Shown here: positions 16,208-24,183 of the stretch, piece after piece
Position numbering within the stretch: the stretch's first letter is position 1
Layout of the letters: every line of letters begins with the position of its first letter
Origin: an uncultured Clostridia bacterium
GTDB taxonomy: Bacteria; Bacillota; Clostridia; Oscillospirales; CAG-272
Direction of reading: 5' to 3'
Assembly: GCA_944384545.1 (NCBI GenBank)
Contig: CALWTT010000115.1
Span: 1-41,323, forward strand
DNA length: 41,323 nucleotides
Position numbers and translations under genes: made by a program
The notes under the pieces: model-generated
Told to the model about the DNA's origin: nothing
Seen by the model: only the letters and a program-made list of their open reading frames with translations
Database searches by the model: none

Positions 16208-17349
16208 TCTATATTGTCCTCCAATCCCGCAAGGAAGATGCGGGGATCTGTATTTTGGGCCTGAGAAGCGAAGCGGTGTATATCTGTGACGGAGAGAGGA
16301 ACGGTCATGACAACATTGCCGTCTCTGCGTTCGGCAATATCATCGGGAACATGTGCAGAGGTGCGGATATAATAGCGGTGCGGATAAATGGAGGGATCGG
16401 GGACGACCTGTGTGATGGTGGGCGCAGGGAAGCGGATTCCGGCGGCGATATCGAGCATATCCTGGACCATGGCGCAGCCGGTAGGATATTTTCCGGCCCC
16501 CTGACCGAGGAAGGACAGGCGTCCGACCTTACGTCCGAAAAGAGTGATACAGTTGTAGTTGGTGCCGACAGAGCTTTCGATGGCGCCGGCTGGAAGGAGC
16601 GTGGGTTCAACGTAGGCGATCACGCGATTCCCGTCGCGCCGCGCACAGCCGAGGAGCTTGCAGGTCATACCGAGCGAATCAAAGTACGCGATATCCCGGC
16701 GCGTGATATTCCGGATCCCGAAGGTAGGGACATCCTCTTCGGAGAGGGCGGTATCATACGCGATGGAAGCGGATATGGCACATTTTCGGCGGACATCGAG
16801 ACCGTCGATATCGGCGGAGGGATCGGCTTCTGCATAACCGAGTGCTTTGGCAGTATTGAGGACCTCATCAAACTGGCTGCCAAGGTGCTGCATGGCGTCA
16901 AGAATATAATTGGTAGTGCCGTTCATGATACCGCGGAGCCAGAGGATTTCATCACAGCGTTTCTGGCGCTGAAGATTGTAGAGCCAGGGGATACCGCCGC
17001 CGGCACTGGGCGTGAAGCGCAGCATGCAGTGATGCTCGGCAGCAAGGGCATGTAATTCACGGAAATAATGACAGATCAGATGTTTGTTGGCGCTGACCAC
17101 ATGCTTTCCGGCTTTGAGGGCAGCGGAAACAAATTCATATGCGGGATGCAGACCGCCGATGGCTTCCGCGACCAGTTCAATATCCGGATCGTCCAGGATC
17201 TCGTTGTAGTCGGAGGTAACAATATGCTCAAACCCCAGTGGTACCCGGATATCCAGGATGCGTTTGACGTTCAGACCGCAGTGGCTGTCCCGGATGGTCT
17301 CGTAGGCACCGGCTCCCACGGTTCCGAAGCCCAGAATTGCTATATCCAT
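16204..17349 (-). CDS. hom: Homoserine dehydrogenase
   Basis: Hom reduces aspartate semialdehyde to homoserine. The 381-residue protein has the NAD(P) motif ILGFGTVGAGAYE near the N-terminus, SANKHLICHY with the catalytic-region Lys, and GIMNGTTNYIL followed by AKALGYAEADPSADIDGLD, the family signature. The C-terminus after about 320 is shorter than a full ACT domain, so allosteric control may rest mainly on LysC. The start MDIAIL follows AGGAGG with an unusually long T-rich spacer; an in-frame upstream ATG at 17424 would overlap the promoter region. It is first in the hom-lysC-asd operon. Confidence 0.94.
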   Translation of the reverse strand: MDIAILGFGTVGAGAYETIRDSHCGLNVKRILDIRVPLGFEHIVTSDYNEILDDPDIELVAEAIGGLHPAYEFVSAALKAGKHVVSANKHLICHYFRELHALAAEHHCMLRFTPSAGGGIPWLYNLQRQKRCDEILWLRGIMNGTTNYILDAMQHLGSQFDEVLNTAKALGYAEADPSADIDGLDVRRKCAISASIAYDTALSEEDVPTFGIRNITRRDIAYFDSLGMTCKLLGCARRDGNRVIAYVEPTLLPAGAIESSVGTNYNCITLFGRKVGRLSFLGQGAGKYPTGCAMVQDMLDIAAGIRFPAPTITQVVPDPSIYPHRYYIRTSAHVPDDIAERRDGNVVMTVPLSVTDIHRFASQAQNTDPRIFLAGLEDNIE

Positions 17350-17391
17350 AAAAAAATTGACCTCCTCCTGTTCCGAGCGACGCGAAAGCAC

Positions 17392-17420
17392 TTGCAATTG
17401 CGGACGGAATGGTGTAAAAT
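17392..17420 (+). promoter_or_regulatory. Promoter of thrC-thrB
   Basis: TTGCAA (17392-17397), a 17-bp spacer and TAAAAT (17415-17420). Predicted start near 17427, within a few bases of the opposing hom start. Confidence 0.75.
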
Positions 17421-17436
17421 ACATACGATACGAAAC

Positions 17437-17465
17437 AGTTTACCATAAAACAAGAGAAAAATCAA
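17437..17465 (-). promoter_or_regulatory. Promoter of hom-lysC-asd
   Basis: Minus-strand TTGATT (17465-17460), a 17-bp spacer and TAAACT (17442-17437). It faces the thrC promoter, and the two start sites nearly coincide. Confidence 0.75.
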
Positions 17466-17481
17466 GAGGGAACGAAAGAAA

Positions 17482-18951
17482 ATGAAGTATTCCAGCACAA
17501 GAGATCCAAAGCACAAGCGCACGCCGTCGGAGGCAATCCTGGAAGGACTGTCGGCAGAGGGCGGGCTATTCATGCCGGAGGCAATGTCTTTGATGAGTTT
17601 TCCGATGGCGGATCTCCCCTCGATGTCGGTGCGGGACATCTCGGTGGCGGTTCTTTCGCGTTTTTTTGACGATTTTACAGAGAGCGAGCTGCGCACAGCG
17701 GTATCGGGTGCGTATGACCGCGCGTTTCCTGGCGGCGATATTGCGCCGCTGCAGCGCGTTGGCGAAGCGTATGTGCTGGAGTTGTACCACGGGCCGACCT
17801 GCGCGTTCAAGGATGTGGCACTGTCGCTGTTGCCTCGCCTTTTGACGACGGCCCGGGACAAGTGCGGGGTGACGGACGAGATCTGTATACTGACGGCAAC
17901 AAGCGGGGATACCGGCAGCGCGGCACTATCGGGCTTTGCGGATGTGCCTGGGACGCGGATTGTGGTATTTTATCCCGAAGGTGGTGTGAGCCCCGCACAG
18001 GAGCGGCAGATGACGACGCGGGAAGGGGACAATATCCATGTCTGCGCGGTCCGCGGCAACTTTGACGATGCGCAGAGCGGGGTAAAGGCAATCTTTTCGG
18101 ATCCGCCGGAGATCCCCGGCCTGCGTTTTTCCAGTGCGAACTCCATCAACATCGGTCGCCTTGCACCACAGATCGCCTACTATTTCAAAGCCTATCGGGA
18201 TCTGATGGCGGAGGGACGGATCGTGATGGGGGATGCGGTGAACTTTGTGGTGCCGACGGGCAATTTCGGGAATATTCTGGCGGGATATTTCGCCAAGAAG
18301 ATGGGGCTGCCGGTCGGGCGCCTGATCTGCGCGTCGAACCGGAACCGTGTACTGACCGACTTTTTTGAAACCGGATGCTACGACCGCCGCCGTCCGTTCC
18401 ATCTGACCAGCTCGCCGTCAATGGATATTCTGATATCGAGCAATCTGGAGCGGTTGCTGTTTTTGCTGTGCGGAGCGGAGAAGACGGCGCAGTGGATGCG
18501 CGCTTTGCGTGAGGAAGGCAGGTATACTCTCCCGGAGGAAGCACATGCCGCATTGCGCAACGAATTTTCGGCCGCCAGTGCAGACGATGCGGAGACGGCG
18601 GAAACCATTCGTCGCGTATATGAAGCCAACTCTTATCTGATCGATCCGCATACGGCGGTGGGATTCTGTGCACTGGAAAAGTGGCGTGCAACGGAGGAGG
18701 CGAACGGGGCGCCCGTTGTGGTACTGTCCACAGCATCCCCCTATAAATTTTCACGGAGCGTACTGACAGCGCTCGGACAGGAGACAACAGGGAACGAGTT
18801 TACGGATATGCAGCGTCTGTGTGAGAAGACCGGTATTGCGATTCCGGAGCCCTTGCGCGGACTCTCGGAGCGCCCTGTTCTGCACCGTGACAGCCGTGGG
18901 GTATCGGAGATGCGGAGCTATGTGGAGCAATGTGCAGGAGGCGGGAAATGA
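17482..18951 (+). CDS. thrC: Threonine synthase
   Basis: ThrC converts O-phosphohomoserine to threonine using pyridoxal phosphate. The 489-residue length and the N-terminal MKYSSTRDP and LSAEGGLFMPE match the E. coli/yeast-like long form. The PLP lysine is K110 in HGPTCAFKD. ILTATSGDTGSAAL and FVVPTGNFGNILAGY bind the cofactor phosphate. A GAGGG tract lies about 12 bases upstream. It overlaps thrB by the ATGA arrangement. Confidence 0.96.
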   Translation: MKYSSTRDPKHKRTPSEAILEGLSAEGGLFMPEAMSLMSFPMADLPSMSVRDISVAVLSRFFDDFTESELRTAVSGAYDRAFPGGDIAPLQRVGEAYVLELYHGPTCAFKDVALSLLPRLLTTARDKCGVTDEICILTATSGDTGSAALSGFADVPGTRIVVFYPEGGVSPAQERQMTTREGDNIHVCAVRGNFDDAQSGVKAIFSDPPEIPGLRFSSANSINIGRLAPQIAYYFKAYRDLMAEGRIVMGDAVNFVVPTGNFGNILAGYFAKKMGLPVGRLICASNRNRVLTDFFETGCYDRRRPFHLTSSPSMDILISSNLERLLFLLCGAEKTAQWMRALREEGRYTLPEEAHAALRNEFSAASADDAETAETIRRVYEANSYLIDPHTAVGFCALEKWRATEEANGAPVVVLSTASPYKFSRSVLTALGQETTGNEFTDMQRLCEKTGIAIPEPLRGLSERPVLHRDSRGVSEMRSYVEQCAGGGK

Positions 18952-19829
18952 GTCGGAGCGTCCGGATCCGTGTCCCCGGGACATCGGCCAATCTCGGCCC
19001 GGGATTTGACAGCCTGGGCTGTGCCTTCTCGGTGTACAATTATCTGACATTCTGTGAAGCGGAAAAAACGGAAATTGAAGGCTGTCCGCCGGAATTTTCG
19101 GGGGAGGACAATCTGGCACTGGTGGCCTTCCGCGCGGCCGAAAAACGCGCAGGACGCCCTGCGTGCCACGTAAAAATCCAGGTACAGACCCATGTCCCGT
19201 CGGCCGGCGGACTCGGCTCTTCTGCGACATTGCTGGCGGGCGGTGCCATGGGCGCAAATGCGCTTTTGGGACTTGGCCTTGACCGGAAAACGCTGCTGGA
19301 TCTGGTGACAGAGCTGGAAGGGCATCCGGACAATGCAGCCCCCGCTCTGTACGGTGGTCTGACGGCGAGCATGATGGACAATGGGCACCCTGTGACGGTA
19401 TCTCTGCCGCTTCACGAGAGCTACCGCTTCTGCGCCTTTATACCGGATTTTCATACCGATACCCGTGCGGCAAGACGCGTCCTGCCGAAAAGCGTGCCGC
19501 ACAGGGACGCGGTGTATAACGTGTCGCATGCCTTGTTGCTCGGCGCGGCCTTTGCAAGCGGCGATACGGAATTGCTGACCCTGGCTCTGCATGACCGTCT
19601 TCATGAGCCCTATCGTCGTTCTCTGATCGAAGGATATGACGCAGTGGAGGAGGCGGCGCTATCGCGCGGTGCGCATGCGTTTTTTCTGAGCGGGAGCGGT
19701 TCCACTCTGATGGCAGTATATACAGATCCGGAATTTCCGGAACGGGTTCTTCCGCAGATATCGGCTATGCCGCACCGCTGGACGGTTCTTCCGTTGCTTC
19801 CGGATCGGGACGGCGCCTGCGTGCTCTGA
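18948..19829 (+). CDS. thrB: Homoserine kinase
   Basis: A GHMP-family kinase that phosphorylates homoserine to O-phosphohomoserine, the substrate of ThrC encoded just before it. At 293 residues the length is normal. VRIRVPGTSANLGPGFDSLG starts the fold. The ATP-binding motif PSAGGLGSSA lies near 84-93, EGHPDNAAPALYGG follows, and the C-terminal FLSGSGSTLMA is typical. AGGAGG precedes the ATG, which overlaps the thrC stop codon, so translation is probably coupled. An in-frame ATG six codons earlier is less favoured. Confidence 0.96.
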   Translation: MSRSVRIRVPGTSANLGPGFDSLGCAFSVYNYLTFCEAEKTEIEGCPPEFSGEDNLALVAFRAAEKRAGRPACHVKIQVQTHVPSAGGLGSSATLLAGGAMGANALLGLGLDRKTLLDLVTELEGHPDNAAPALYGGLTASMMDNGHPVTVSLPLHESYRFCAFIPDFHTDTRAARRVLPKSVPHRDAVYNVSHALLLGAAFASGDTELLTLALHDRLHEPYRRSLIEGYDAVEEAALSRGAHAFFLSGSGSTLMAVYTDPEFPERVLPQISAMPHRWTVLPLLPDRDGACVL

Positions 19830-19886
19830 TGCCGCAGGCGGAAGTTGCCGTCACGCTCCGCCGTATCTATCGAATTTGCGACACAC

Positions 19887-19916
19887 GGGGGACGGCAGAA
19901 AATTCTGCCGTCCCCC
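19887..19916. terminator. Perfect 30-bp hairpin after thrB
   Basis: GGGGGACGGCAGAA is followed directly by its own reverse complement after two bases. It lacks a T-tract, so it may act as a processing or 3'-end stabilising stem rather than a classic terminator. The remainder of 19830-20092 shows nothing else convincing. Confidence 0.55.
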
Positions 19917-20092
19917 GAAACAAATGCGGAAAAACGCATGAAAATGCGGCAATCGGATGCGGACAGCTTTTGCTTTGCCGGATATCAGGCAGCAGCGAAG
20001 CCGTGCGGGGAGAGGTATCGGCGCAGAGAGTAAGGGGAAAAGAACGACAGGAATGGTAAAAGCGAGAGATAACGATAGAAAGGGGGGAGAAA

Positions 20093-21310
20093 ATGAAGGA
20101 GAAGACAGCCGTCACACAGGAAAATTCTTCGCGCAGACGGGGGAACTCTTATCCGCAATATACATTGGCAGGAGACGAGCCGCTTTACAAGCTGATTTTT
20201 CCGCTGAGCGAGTGGTATCGTGCAGTCGCGCGTCCTTTGCCCTGGCGGGAGGATCCGACACCGTATCACGTATGGATCTCGGAGGTTATGCTGCAGCAGA
20301 CGCGCGTAGAAGCCGTGAAGCCATATTATGCACGATTCCTTTCGGTAGCGCCGGACATCGCGTCCCTTGCCTCTCTTCCGGAAGACCGCCTGATGAAGTT
20401 GTGGGAAGGGTTAGGGTATTACAGCCGTGCACGGCATCTGAAACAGGCAGCAGAACTTCTGATGGAAAAATACGGGGGAGAAATGCCGGGGGATTATCCG
20501 GCGCTTCTTTCTCTGCCGGGAGTGGGGGAATACACCGCCGGCGCGATCTCCTCCATCGCCTTCGGCTTGCCGTTCCCGGCGGTGGACGGGAACGTCCTGC
20601 GCGTATTCGCACGTCTGTGCGCGGAGGAAGGCGAGATCGGTCGCCCGGAGATCCGGGGCCGGATTGCGGGGGCACTTTCGGAGCTATACGCGCATTTGCC
20701 GCCGCGTAAGGAGGGCGATCCCGCGGGAAGGTCGCCGGCCGGGATTCTGACACAGGCATGGATGGAGCTCGGGCAGGTTCTTTGCACGCCTGGCGCATCC
20801 CCCCGTTGCGAGGAATGCCCCCTGTGCCGGCTATGCCGCGGACGGGAAGAAGGACGTGCAGGCGCATTGCCGGTCCGCACTTCCAGAACCACCCGTCGCA
20901 TTCTGCATCGGCTGGTGCTGGTGCTGTGCGATGCGGACGGACGCTACGCAGTCCGCCGGCGTCCGAAAGAGGGATTGCTGGCGGGGCTGTGGGAATTGCC
21001 GGCGCTGGATCTGCCCGACGGACAGCGCAGTATAGCAGAGCTGGAAGAAGAGGCGCTGACTTTTTGCACGGCGCATGGTCTTGTTCCGGGAGAGATGGCG
21101 GATATCGGAAAGGCACAGCATCTTTTTACCCATCTGGAATGGCAGATGCAGGGCTTGTTTCTGAATGTTAAGCGAAGCGACGCGGAAGGCAACTTGGAAA
21201 ACGGTACGTCTCCGGGGCTGACGTTTGTCCGTCCGGAGGAATTGCGGGAGCGGTATGCGCTTCCGACGGCCTATCGGGCCTATGTGCGCTATATCACCGG
21301 TCAACATTGA
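20093..21310 (+). CDS. mutY: A/G-specific adenine glycosylase MutY
   Basis: MutY removes adenine mispaired with 8-oxoguanine or guanine. The 405-residue product has a helix-hairpin-helix glycosylase domain with WISEVMLQQTRVE (catalytic Glu near 65), LWEGLGYYSRARHL, LPGVGEYTAGA and VDGNVLRVFAR (catalytic Asp near 164). A [4Fe-4S] cluster follows near 230-247, spaced C-x7-C-x2-C-x5-C with an additional Cys inside the last gap. The C-terminal NUDIX-like 8-oxoG recognition domain (about 270-400) is present, with LLAGLWELP and HLFTHLEWQM. The N-terminus has about 25 extra residues. GGGGGGA lies upstream of the ATG. Confidence 0.95.
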   Translation: MKEKTAVTQENSSRRRGNSYPQYTLAGDEPLYKLIFPLSEWYRAVARPLPWREDPTPYHVWISEVMLQQTRVEAVKPYYARFLSVAPDIASLASLPEDRLMKLWEGLGYYSRARHLKQAAELLMEKYGGEMPGDYPALLSLPGVGEYTAGAISSIAFGLPFPAVDGNVLRVFARLCAEEGEIGRPEIRGRIAGALSELYAHLPPRKEGDPAGRSPAGILTQAWMELGQVLCTPGASPRCEECPLCRLCRGREEGRAGALPVRTSRTTRRILHRLVLVLCDADGRYAVRRRPKEGLLAGLWELPALDLPDGQRSIAELEEEALTFCTAHGLVPGEMADIGKAQHLFTHLEWQMQGLFLNVKRSDAEGNLENGTSPGLTFVRPEELRERYALPTAYRAYVRYITGQH

Positions 21311-21429
21311 GAAGAAACGGCCTGCAATGCTGTGCCTTTGCCCGGAAAGCAGTGTGGACAAAAAGGGCAGCCGGACAAAATTATATGTAAATTTTCTGCA
21401 TACAGGTATGCGGAGCCGGCAAAATGTGA

Positions 21430-21435
21430 TATACT
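21430..21435 (+). promoter_or_regulatory. Extended -10 promoter of the YtxH-like gene
   Basis: TGATATACT gives a TGn-extended -10 (TATACT), about 45 bp before the start codon. No good -35 is visible at 17 bp. Confidence 0.5.
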
Positions 21436-21480
21436 GAAAACAGATCACGCGGCGAATTGCGCTGCGGAAAGGAGACATCT

Positions 21481-21948
21481 ATGAGCAGTCAATATGGAAC
21501 ATTGCTGGGTGTGGCGCTGGGTGCGCTGATTGTTGGGACCACATTGACAGTATACGATGCGTTGAGCGATCCGGTTGTGCGGGATGAGGTGGGCAACCGT
21601 GTACGTCGGACATACGCGTCGGCGAAGGAAAAGGTCGGCAAAACCTGCGAGGTTGTCAGAAAAAAGGCAGACGAGGCAGGACAGGCGGTGCGCGGTGCAG
21701 TAGAGGACGGATATGCGGCTGTAGCGACGCGTGCCGGAGCGACGATCCGGCAGGCAATTGAGAATATGCCGGCGGTTCGCCGTATTCGCGAGAAAGTGGA
21801 CGCAATGCGGAGCGGACGTGCCGGCAAGGCAGAGGAGGCGGGCACGGAAGAAGAGGAAACCCATCCCGTGGCATTCGACCTGCCGGAGGAAGAGACGCAC
21901 GACCCCATGGCCGAGGGGGATGAGCATCCGCCTTTTTCTGCCACATAA
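21481..21948 (+). CDS. YtxH-like membrane-anchored helical protein
   Basis: A 155-residue protein of unknown function. An N-terminal hydrophobic segment (about 5-25, YGTLLGVALGALIVGTTL) would anchor it. An Ala/Lys/Arg-rich helical region follows (about 35-115, with AKEKVGKTCEVVRKKADEAG-like heptads). The tail is strongly acidic (EEEETHPVAFDLPEEETHDP). This layout resembles YtxH/apolipophorin-like general stress proteins of Firmicutes, but the similarity is of composition and topology rather than firm motifs. AAGGAGA lies 8 bases before the ATG. It is a single-gene unit with a terminator downstream at 22032. Confidence 0.7.
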   Translation: MSSQYGTLLGVALGALIVGTTLTVYDALSDPVVRDEVGNRVRRTYASAKEKVGKTCEVVRKKADEAGQAVRGAVEDGYAAVATRAGATIRQAIENMPAVRRIREKVDAMRSGRAGKAEEAGTEEEETHPVAFDLPEEETHDPMAEGDEHPPFSAT

Positions 21949-22031
21949 CGGACCCGTATGTTCCGAATACGGTTTTCCCAAGAGGCATAGCATTCGGAAG
22001 AGAGGGTACACCTTTGCGCCAAGCGAAGTAT

Positions 22032-22065
22032 AGGCGGCTTCCTGAGGGGAGCCGCCTAACCTTTT
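22032..22065 (+). terminator. Terminator of the YtxH-like gene
   Basis: AGGCGGCT (22032-22039) pairs with AGCCGCCT (22050-22057), followed by AACCTTTTCT. The moderate T-tract makes it plausible. Confidence 0.65.
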
Positions 22066-22082
22066 CTCATTCTCCGTCGGGC

Positions 22083-22119
22083 AAAAAGCCGGAAGCGACG
22101 GCATGCCGTCGCTTCCGGC
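22083..22119 (-). terminator. Terminator downstream of the ABC-F gene
   Basis: A perfect 32-bp palindrome (22088-22119, centred on GGCATGCC) is followed on the minus strand by TTTTT. It lies about 230 nt past the ABC-F stop codon, leaving an unusually long 3' region with no ORF that I can support. Confidence 0.75.
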
Positions 22120-22346
22120 ACGTTCCGAATCCGTGTCTGTCTGAAAGTGGCATGGGAGTGCTTCGCTTTGGTTGCAGGGCGGTATGCGCCAAGCATTTGG
22201 AAAGGCTGTATTTCTCCGCATGTCTCCGATTCCGGGCGTACATGTTTTTCATCCGGCTGTTTTCCGGGATGGATTCTGCGTAATACACGGCCGTATCCGA
22301 ACCGTGTTTTTGCTATACGTTTCGGCTATGTGGCGGGCGGCGCCTG

Positions 22347-23948
22347 TTACAGGGAAATGCTGTGCACTCCCTGTGCTTTCCGGCTGGCGACAAAATCCTC
22401 ATAGTGCCCGCTGTAATCCAGAATTCCACCCTCCGGCAGAATTTCTATGATGCGGTTGGCAACGGTATTGACGATTTCATAGTCATGCGAGGCAAAGAGA
22501 ATATTCCCCTTGAAATCGGCAAGGCCATTGTTGACGGCAGTGATGGATTCCAGATCAAGGTGATCGGTGGGACGGTCCAGAAGCAGGACGTTGGATCCGA
22601 AGAGCATCATGCGGGAAAACATGCAGCGTGCCCGTTCGCCGCCGGAAAGAACCCGTACGGGCTTATACACGCTGTCTCCCGAAAACAGCATTCGTCCGAG
22701 GAAGCCGCGCAGATAGGTTTCGGTTGTGTCCCTGGAGTAGCGGCGCATCCAGTCGAGAATACTCAGGTCCACCCCGTCAAAGAAAGCGGAATTGTCGTGC
22801 GGGAAATAGGACTGCGAAGTACTGATCCCCCATTTGAAGCTGCCGCTGTCCGGCTGGATTTCGCCCATGAGGACCGAAAAGAGCGCGGTAATGGCGAGCT
22901 CGTTGCCAAGGAAGGCAACCTTGTCGCCTTTGGCAAGCGTAAAGGACACATTGCGGAAAAGCGGAGCGAGAGAAAGCTCCTTGACTGAGAGAATGTCCTT
23001 GCCGGCCTCCCGATCCATATCGAAGCCGATGAAGGGATAGCGCCGGGAGGAGGCGGGGAGCTCTTCCACGGTCAGCGTGTCGAGGAGCTTTCTGCGGGAG
23101 GTTGCCTGCCGCGACTTGGATTTATTGGCAGAAAAGCGGGCGATAAAGGCGGTCAGCTCGGCAATTTTTTCTTCGGTCTTACGATTCTGCTGCCGGATCA
23201 TGCGCTGCATGAGCTGGCTGGATTCGTACCAGAACTCATAATTTCCGACATACATGCGAATGGCTCCGTAATCGATATCCACAATCCCGGTACAGACATT
23301 GTTGAGGAAATGGCGGTCATGGGAAACGACCAGGACGGTGCCGAAATAATCCGAGAGGAAATCCTCCAGCCATTCGGTGGCCTCGAGGTCAAGACCGTTG
23401 GTAGGCTCGTCGAGAAGAATGATGCCCGGGTTTCCGAACAGAGCCTGGGCAAGCAGCACCTTGACTTTTTCGCTTTCTTTGAGTTCTGCCATGGAGCGTG
23501 GGAGGAGGGATTCATCGAGGCCGAGTCCCTGGATCAGGCGGGAAACCTCGGATTCCGCCTCCCAGCCGCCGAGCTCGGCATATTCCGACTCCAGTTCAGA
23601 GGCCCGGATTCCGTCCGCCTCGGAAAAATCCGTTTTTTCATAGAGGCGGTCCTTTTCTTTTGCTATTTCATAAAGGCGGCGGTTGCCCATAATTACGGTA
23701 TCCAGGACCGTAAAACCGTCGAAGGCGAAGTGATCCTGGCGAAGGACCGACATGCGCGTAGTATCGGGGATGAGGATCTCTCCGTGCGAGGGCTCAAGCT
23801 CGCCGCAGAGGAGCTTGAGGAAGGTGGATTTTCCGGCGCCGTTTGCACCGATGACGCCATAACAGTTTCCGTCGTTGAATGTAAGATTCACGTCTTTGAA
23901 GAGAAGCTGACCGCCGAAGCGGAAGGCAAGATCATGGACTGTGATCAT
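22347..23948 (-). CDS. ABC-F family ATPase (YbiT/YkpA type)
   Basis: A 533-residue soluble protein with two ATPase domains and no membrane part, the ABC-F layout of ribosome-acting factors. NBD1 has Walker A GANGAGKST, Walker B LLDEPTNGLD, but a signature reading LKESEK instead of LSGGE. A linker with YEFWYESSQ and an Arg/Lys-rich helix follows. NBD2 has a good signature LSGGER, but Walker A reads GNELAITA (no GKS/T) and Walker B reads LLLDRPTDHLD (catalytic Glu replaced by Arg). One composite site is therefore intact and the other degenerate. Function may be translation-factor-like or antibiotic protection; not decided here. AAAGGAG precedes the chosen ATG. It is divergent from the exporter pair. 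Confidence 0.88.
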   Translation of the reverse strand: MITVHDLAFRFGGQLLFKDVNLTFNDGNCYGVIGANGAGKSTFLKLLCGELEPSHGEILIPDTTRMSVLRQDHFAFDGFTVLDTVIMGNRRLYEIAKEKDRLYEKTDFSEADGIRASELESEYAELGGWEAESEVSRLIQGLGLDESLLPRSMAELKESEKVKVLLAQALFGNPGIILLDEPTNGLDLEATEWLEDFLSDYFGTVLVVSHDRHFLNNVCTGIVDIDYGAIRMYVGNYEFWYESSQLMQRMIRQQNRKTEEKIAELTAFIARFSANKSKSRQATSRRKLLDTLTVEELPASSRRYPFIGFDMDREAGKDILSVKELSLAPLFRNVSFTLAKGDKVAFLGNELAITALFSVLMGEIQPDSGSFKWGISTSQSYFPHDNSAFFDGVDLSILDWMRRYSRDTTETYLRGFLGRMLFSGDSVYKPVRVLSGGERARCMFSRMMLFGSNVLLLDRPTDHLDLESITAVNNGLADFKGNILFASHDYEIVNTVANRIIEILPEGGILDYSGHYEDFVASRKAQGVHSISL

Positions 23949-23982
23949 AGGAATCTCCTTTGTGATACAACATACGGGGGAG

Positions 23983-24011
23983 AGTATACCACATTTCGTG
24001 GCGACGGTCAA
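23983..24011 (-). promoter_or_regulatory. Promoter of the ABC-F gene
   Basis: Minus-strand TTGACC (24011-24006), a 17-bp spacer and TATACT (23988-23983). Confidence 0.85.
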
Positions 24012-24080
24012 CCGGATATGGGCGAGAAGGGCGCGGAAAAGGATTTTTAACAGAAAATTCATTTCTTGGGTCAAAAAAAT

Positions 24081-24110
24081 TTGTCATCAGGACGGCAGAT
24101 GTGCTATAAT
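24081..24110 (+). promoter_or_regulatory. Promoter of the ABC exporter pair
   Basis: TTGTCA (24081-24086), an 18-bp spacer and TATAAT (24105-24110), about 75 bp before the first gene. Confidence 0.8.
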
Positions 24111-24183
24111 AGTAAAAGTTTTCCGAAGTAAAAATATAGTATTACAAAGATATTATGAAGGAACGACGAAGAGGAGGATTTCC

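Noticed and set aside
13706..16264. A long open frame (852 codons) on the plus strand across asd and lysC
   Set aside because: It is antisense to two clearly recognised enzymes, has no ribosome binding site and shows no recognisable motif; it reflects codon bias in GC-rich genes.
17350..17481. Lysine or threonine riboswitch/T-box between hom and thrC
   Set aside because: The intergenic space is only 132 bp, leaders are about 55-80 nt, and no T-box core or lysine-riboswitch sequence is present.
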